17,623 nt of DNA from CAZQYC01 sp043746555. GTDB taxonomy: Bacteria; Pseudomonadota; Gammaproteobacteria; Steroidobacterales; Steroidobacteraceae. The notes under the pieces were generated by a model, which worked only from the letters and a program-made list of their open reading frames with translations, was not told the DNA's origin and did no database searches. Numbering within the stretch: position 1 is the stretch's first letter; each line of letters starts with the position of its first letter. Shown in pieces: positions 14,384-17,623 of the stretch. The stretch lies in the NCBI GenBank assembly GCA_043746555.1, contig JAYTQU010000112.1, forward strand, positions 1 through 17,623, read 5' to 3'. The position numbers were made by a program, and so were the translations under genes.

Positions 14384-16870
14384 ATGTTCAAACACTATCT
14401 AACCACCGCACTACGCCACTTCCGTCAGCACAAGCTCACGACATCGATCAATGTTATTTGCTTGACCATCGGTCTTGTCTGTTTTCTCGCAATCTACGCG
14501 ACTATCGCGTACATCAGCCACGGCGATCGGCAATATCCGAACTCCGATCGCATTTACATGATCAATCAAAAGACCGGCGCGTCACCCACCGCGCCGAGTA
14601 CCGCATTCGGCACCGCTGAGTATTTGCGCACGAATGCTCCTGAACTTGAAGCGATAGCGCGAGTAGTTGCGAGCATCGGCATCTTGCCGTCCGAAGTGCC
14701 AGTCACTGCCGCTGAAACCAAGACAGTCTTACGCGTAAATTATGCGGATCCGGAATTCTTGCAGGTGTTTGCATTGCCGTTCTTGACAGGAGACTCTTAC
14801 AACGCACTACGTCCGCCGCGCAGCGCAATCGTTACTAAATCGGTCGCGACGAAATTGTATGGTGGTGTGCAGTACGCGCTTGGTCAATCGCTGCGATTGC
14901 AAGACGGCAACGATGTCACCGTTCGGGGTGTTATCGACGAGCTGAAACAACCTTCACACATGAGCACCAGCACCACAGCGTCAGCACTCGTGCGCTTTGA
15001 TGTGCTCCTGTCGATGGACGTATTGGAGGCCGAAGCGGCGAACGACGTCGTCAAAGCAGCCTACATTCGCGATTGGACAGGTCCGTTGTTCGTCACGTAT
15101 GCGGTGCTTCCAAAGGATGGCTCCTTCACCGCCGCGATGCTCCGCGATCGACTGAAACAACTGGGCTCACATTACGCCGACACGAATACAAAGAAAAATA
15201 AATTTGGAGCCATTCTCATATCCGACTATGTCCTCGGCTCACTTAGCGCAGTGATAGGCCAAGATACCACCGGAATTACAGCCGTCGCGTTGTTTTACTT
15301 TCTTGGCGCGATCGTTCTATTTGCGTCTTGTCTCAACTACGCGAACCTGGCCACCGCGCAAGCGGCCGCGCGCGCCAAGGAGATCGGCATGCGTCGCGTG
15401 GTCGGCGCACGCAGCGGACAAATCATGATTCAGTTTCTCATCGAAGCCGCCCTCGTAACGCTGGTTGCTTTAAGTCTTGCGTTGACGTTGGTTGTTGTTG
15501 GCTTATTCGGCGCGCGCATCGAAGGCATCAACGCAGTCGTTGGATCGATTGCAGCGAGTTGGCAATTTTGGGCGATGCTTTTTGGATTGCTCTGCATCGT
15601 GACGATCTGCGCCGGTGCATACCCCGCTTTTGTGTTATCGCGAGTTCGCCCAACGCAGGCAATGCGATCTGCGGCGATCAAAAGCGGCGGACGATTCACG
15701 CAACGCGCGCTGGTCGTTTTTCAATTTGCCACCACCACATTCTTGGTGATAACGGTCTTCGCGATGCAGACACAAAATGCACAGTTCAAACGCTTAGAGC
15801 TGAGTGCAATCGACGACCCGTTCATTGTCGTCGGCAATAACCTTCGTTCGGCCAATGTCGACTATGAGGTGTTGCGTACCGAACTTCTGCGTCAACCGCA
15901 CATTCAGTCGGTCACCGCATCGTTACACTCCCCGTGGGATGTGATCGGCGAAAGCTATGCGGTTGGCACTTCGGAAAACGCGCCTGCGCGACAGTTGAAT
16001 ACCGTAATCAACGCGGTGAATCACGATTTCTTCGCTACGCTCGGCATTCATATCCTGGCCGGCCGCGTGTTCGACCGTGCACACGCCGCCGACATATCAA
16101 CGCCGCGTTTCGCTCGATCGACATCGCAAACCGACAACGTTGTGCTGAGTCGCGCGCTCGCGAAGGAAGTGGGCTGGTCGCCGACCGAGGCCATTGGCAA
16201 GACGCTGTACCAATATATGAATGATGACCGAGCGCCTATCCCACTTCGAGTAATCGGCGTTGTTGAAGACCGCCCAATGAGCATTCTTTCGGTGGGCGCT
16301 AAGTCAAGTATGTATCTGCTCGTGCCAGCAGTTGCATCCTTCCCCATCATTCGCGTCTCCAAACTCGACACGGCCGCTGCTAAGAAAGAAATCGAACAGG
16401 TGTGGGCGAAGCTGGCGCCCAACATCGCACTCACGACTCACTTTGCCGACGAACTCGTTGCGGCCTCGCTGCAGTCCTTTGACGCCATCGGCAATGCTTT
16501 TTCCGGAGTGGCGCTGCTGGCTTTCTCTATGTCCGTATTGGGACTGATCGGACTCTCTCTGCACGTGATCGGACGCCGTAAGCAAGAAATCGGCGTACGC
16601 AAGACATTAGGCGCGAGCGTGCAACGCATTGTCATCATGCTGCTCAAGGATTTTTCAATTCCTATTTTAATTGCCAACGCATTTGCGTGGCCGATAGCTT
16701 TCGTATTGCTGAAAGTCTACGTGAGTATCTTTAGCCAACGAACCACCTTGTCTATCGCACCCTTCATCGCAGGATTACTGATTACAATATCTGTTGCATG
16801 GATTGCAGTTGCTGCTCAAGCAACACGCGCGGCGAGAATGAATCCGGCGACTGTGTTGCGATATGAATAA
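14384..16870 (+). CDS. ABC transporter permease with two MacB-PCD/FtsX units (copy 2)
   Basis: The 828-residue paralogue of the preceding permease shares the same 8-helix layout and opening MFKHYLTTALRHFRQHK. FtsX signatures are RAKEIGMRRVVGARSGQIM and RRKQEIGVRKTLGASVQ; it ends NPATVLRYE like copy 1. Membrane segments are near-identical, while the periplasmic domains differ more, so the two may handle different ligands or form a heterodimer. AGGGA at 14374-14378 is a fair ribosome site, in contrast to copy 1. DNA identity is uneven: third-codon positions differ widely through most of the gene, but 16545-16641 is identical to 13509-13605. The stop is only 10 nt from the end of the convergent toxin gene, with no clear terminator between. 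Confidence 0.9.
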   Translation: MFKHYLTTALRHFRQHKLTTSINVICLTIGLVCFLAIYATIAYISHGDRQYPNSDRIYMINQKTGASPTAPSTAFGTAEYLRTNAPELEAIARVVASIGILPSEVPVTAAETKTVLRVNYADPEFLQVFALPFLTGDSYNALRPPRSAIVTKSVATKLYGGVQYALGQSLRLQDGNDVTVRGVIDELKQPSHMSTSTTASALVRFDVLLSMDVLEAEAANDVVKAAYIRDWTGPLFVTYAVLPKDGSFTAAMLRDRLKQLGSHYADTNTKKNKFGAILISDYVLGSLSAVIGQDTTGITAVALFYFLGAIVLFASCLNYANLATAQAAARAKEIGMRRVVGARSGQIMIQFLIEAALVTLVALSLALTLVVVGLFGARIEGINAVVGSIAASWQFWAMLFGLLCIVTICAGAYPAFVLSRVRPTQAMRSAAIKSGGRFTQRALVVFQFATTTFLVITVFAMQTQNAQFKRLELSAIDDPFIVVGNNLRSANVDYEVLRTELLRQPHIQSVTASLHSPWDVIGESYAVGTSENAPARQLNTVINAVNHDFFATLGIHILAGRVFDRAHAADISTPRFARSTSQTDNVVLSRALAKEVGWSPTEAIGKTLYQYMNDDRAPIPLRVIGVVEDRPMSILSVGAKSSMYLLVPAVASFPIIRVSKLDTAAAKKEIEQVWAKLAPNIALTTHFADELVAASLQSFDAIGNAFSGVALLAFSMSVLGLIGLSLHVIGRRKQEIGVRKTLGASVQRIVIMLLKDFSIPILIANAFAWPIAFVLLKVYVSIFSQRTTLSIAPFIAGLLITISVAWIAVAAQATRAARMNPATVLRYE

Positions 16871-16880
16871 AACGCTAAGC

Positions 16881-17207
16881 TCAGCGCGGCTCCTCACTAC
16901 GAACTCGCCTTCTCCAATAACCAGGGCGTCTGGAGAAATGCGCGAACGCGATGACAACGTACTCAGCAGGTCGTTCGAGGATGATGATGGCGTATGGGAA
17001 TCGGTTGAGCAGAAGTCGTTTCAAGTCGTTCCGTGCATGTCTGCCAGGTACGGATACCAATGGCACAATATCTTCTTCCAGCAGATCGAGAGCTGTTTCG
17101 ATACTACTCTGGAAGTCAAGGCCAAGTCCGGCCTGTTCACCCTCGTACCATGCTATTGCTTCGGCAGCTTCCTCTGCGGCCTCGTCCAGAATCCGAATCG
17201 CGCGCAT
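16881..17207 (-). CDS. ParE/RelE-superfamily toxin of a type II toxin-antitoxin system
   Basis: The protein has 108 residues. The N-terminal strand-helix (IRILDEAAEEAAEAIAWYEGEQAGLGLDF) and the C-terminal RFPYAIIILERPAEYVVIAFAHFSRRPGYWRRR are the two recognisable ParE-family blocks. The final H-xx-RxPxYW motif is strongly conserved. ParE toxins poison DNA gyrase, while RelE relatives cleave mRNA on ribosomes; the family resemblance here is nearer ParE, but the target cannot be proved. Its ATG overlaps the antitoxin stop by one base (TGATG), typical of translational coupling. The toxin follows the antitoxin, the common order. Confidence 0.88.
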   Translation of the reverse strand: MRAIRILDEAAEEAAEAIAWYEGEQAGLGLDFQSSIETALDLLEEDIVPLVSVPGRHARNDLKRLLLNRFPYAIIILERPAEYVVIAFAHFSRRPGYWRRRVRSEEPR

Positions 17208-17443
17208 CAGCGATTCAAACGTGCACGTATCCGACGACGAAATTCTTCTCTATCGATTAACTTTGCACTGCCGGAGTCGATGTCGGCAAGCCGACGAGCG
17301 ATCTCTTTATCCCATAGGTCGGCAACCTCGGTGTCAGTTGGTCCATCGAGACTCTGCACCAAATCGCGCGCCAATTCTGCGCGTTCCGCTTCCGAGAGCG
17401 ATAACACACTTGATCGCAAAATATCGAATGCAACGCTACTCAT
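17207..17443 (-). CDS. Antitoxin, addiction-module component family (TIGR02574-like)
   Basis: The start is ATG 17443, which has a GGTGGA-type ribosome site just upstream; a GTG at 17452 would add three residues and lies inside that site. The product is 78 residues. The sequence ILRSSVLSLSEAERAELARDLVQSL is the standard opening of this antitoxin family. WDKEIARRLADIDSG follows, and a basic C-terminal helix (REEFRRRIRARLNR) should wrap the toxin. Antitoxins of this kind neutralise the partner ParE/RelE toxin and usually repress their own operon. Only 11 nt separate it from the stop of the upstream nucleotidyltransferase. Confidence 0.85.
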   Translation of the reverse strand: MSSVAFDILRSSVLSLSEAERAELARDLVQSLDGPTDTEVADLWDKEIARRLADIDSGSAKLIDREEFRRRIRARLNR

Positions 17444-17454
17444 TAGTTCCACCC

Positions 17455-17623
17455 TTAGTGAGAGTACACCTGCCGCAGGTCAGGAACAATCATCTTTCGC
17501 CGATACGGATTTCGCAAGATGCTTGGCGTTGCGAGATCGAGCTTGTCGGCGCCAAACAACGCAGCGAGTTTGTCTTGCAACTGCGAGAAGCCGGCAAGCG
17601 ATGGCGATTGCCCGGGTTCGAAC
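17455..17623 (-). CDS. C-terminal end of an MNT-type nucleotidyltransferase; 5' end outside window
   Basis: Fifty-five codons are visible, ending in TAA (17457-17455). The translation begins FEPGQSPSLAGFSQLQDKLA, then LFGADKLDLATPSILRNPYR, and ends QVYSH. The order of an FEPG turn, a helix with LQxxLxxLFG, a KLDLxTP strand and a final VY is the C-terminal signature of small minimal nucleotidyltransferases, such as the MntA antitoxins that pair with HEPN toxins. The catalytic GSxARG and DxD residues would lie right of the window edge. Downstream, where a HEPN (DUF86) gene is often found, the antitoxin/ParE pair is present instead. The frame is read directly from the sequence; the family is from memory of the motif. 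Confidence 0.68.
   Translation of the reverse strand, partial: FEPGQSPSLAGFSQLQDKLAALFGADKLDLATPSILRNPYRRKMIVPDLRQVYSH

Noticed and set aside
16870..16898. Terminator between permease 2 and the ParE toxin gene
   Set aside because: Only a 4-bp stem (CGCT...AGCG) without a T-run is visible.

Overview
The window comes from a bacterial chromosome, most likely a gammaproteobacterium near the Xanthomonadales (Lysobacterales). The hint is the pair of a YdbH-type AsmA-like protein and a lipoprotein-type DUF1318 (YdbL) protein, together with Shine-Dalgarno/GTG start usage and moderate G+C. This placement is from memory of family distributions, not from a database search.

Left part (1-4830, all +): the C-terminal end of a type I restriction HsdR subunit, a hot-dog thioesterase, a single-domain EamA transporter, a YdbH-like intermembrane lipid-transport protein, and a YdbL/DUF1318 lipoprotein that looks like a YnbE-YdbL fusion. 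Middle (4896-8159): a nitronate monooxygenase and an uncharacterised secreted protein on the minus strand, divergent from a zinc alcohol dehydrogenase. Next comes a small YtrA-type GntR regulator (-), whose upstream region holds a REPIN-like pair of palindromes and a candidate operator. It diverges from a large efflux or lipoprotein-release type ABC locus (+): an HlyD/MacA-like adaptor, a MacB/LolD-type ATPase, an 8-helix FtsX/MacB permease of 829 aa, a small lipoprotein, and a second paralogous permease of 828 aa. The right edge (-) carries a ParE-type toxin, its antitoxin, and the C-terminal end of an MNT-type nucleotidyltransferase.

The most unusual content is between the genes. Five gaps contain arrays of 7-base repeats. 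Four of them have matching inverted arms and would form long hairpins: GAGTGAT at 4836-4899, and TTAGNNN/CTAANNN at 5944-6045, 8173-8402 and 11207-11331. The fifth gap has a one-armed CCTANNN array. The array at 8173 is interrupted by a 144-bp, nearly palindromic, MITE-like element flanked by CTAG. Deleting the element plus one CTAG restores the 7-base register exactly, which is strong internal evidence for a transposition event.

The two permeases are diverged paralogues that share a 97-nt identical block near their 3' ends, suggesting gene conversion. No stretch longer than 300 nt lacks a gene; the longest gap (8160-8412) is explained by the repeat arms and the palindromic element.
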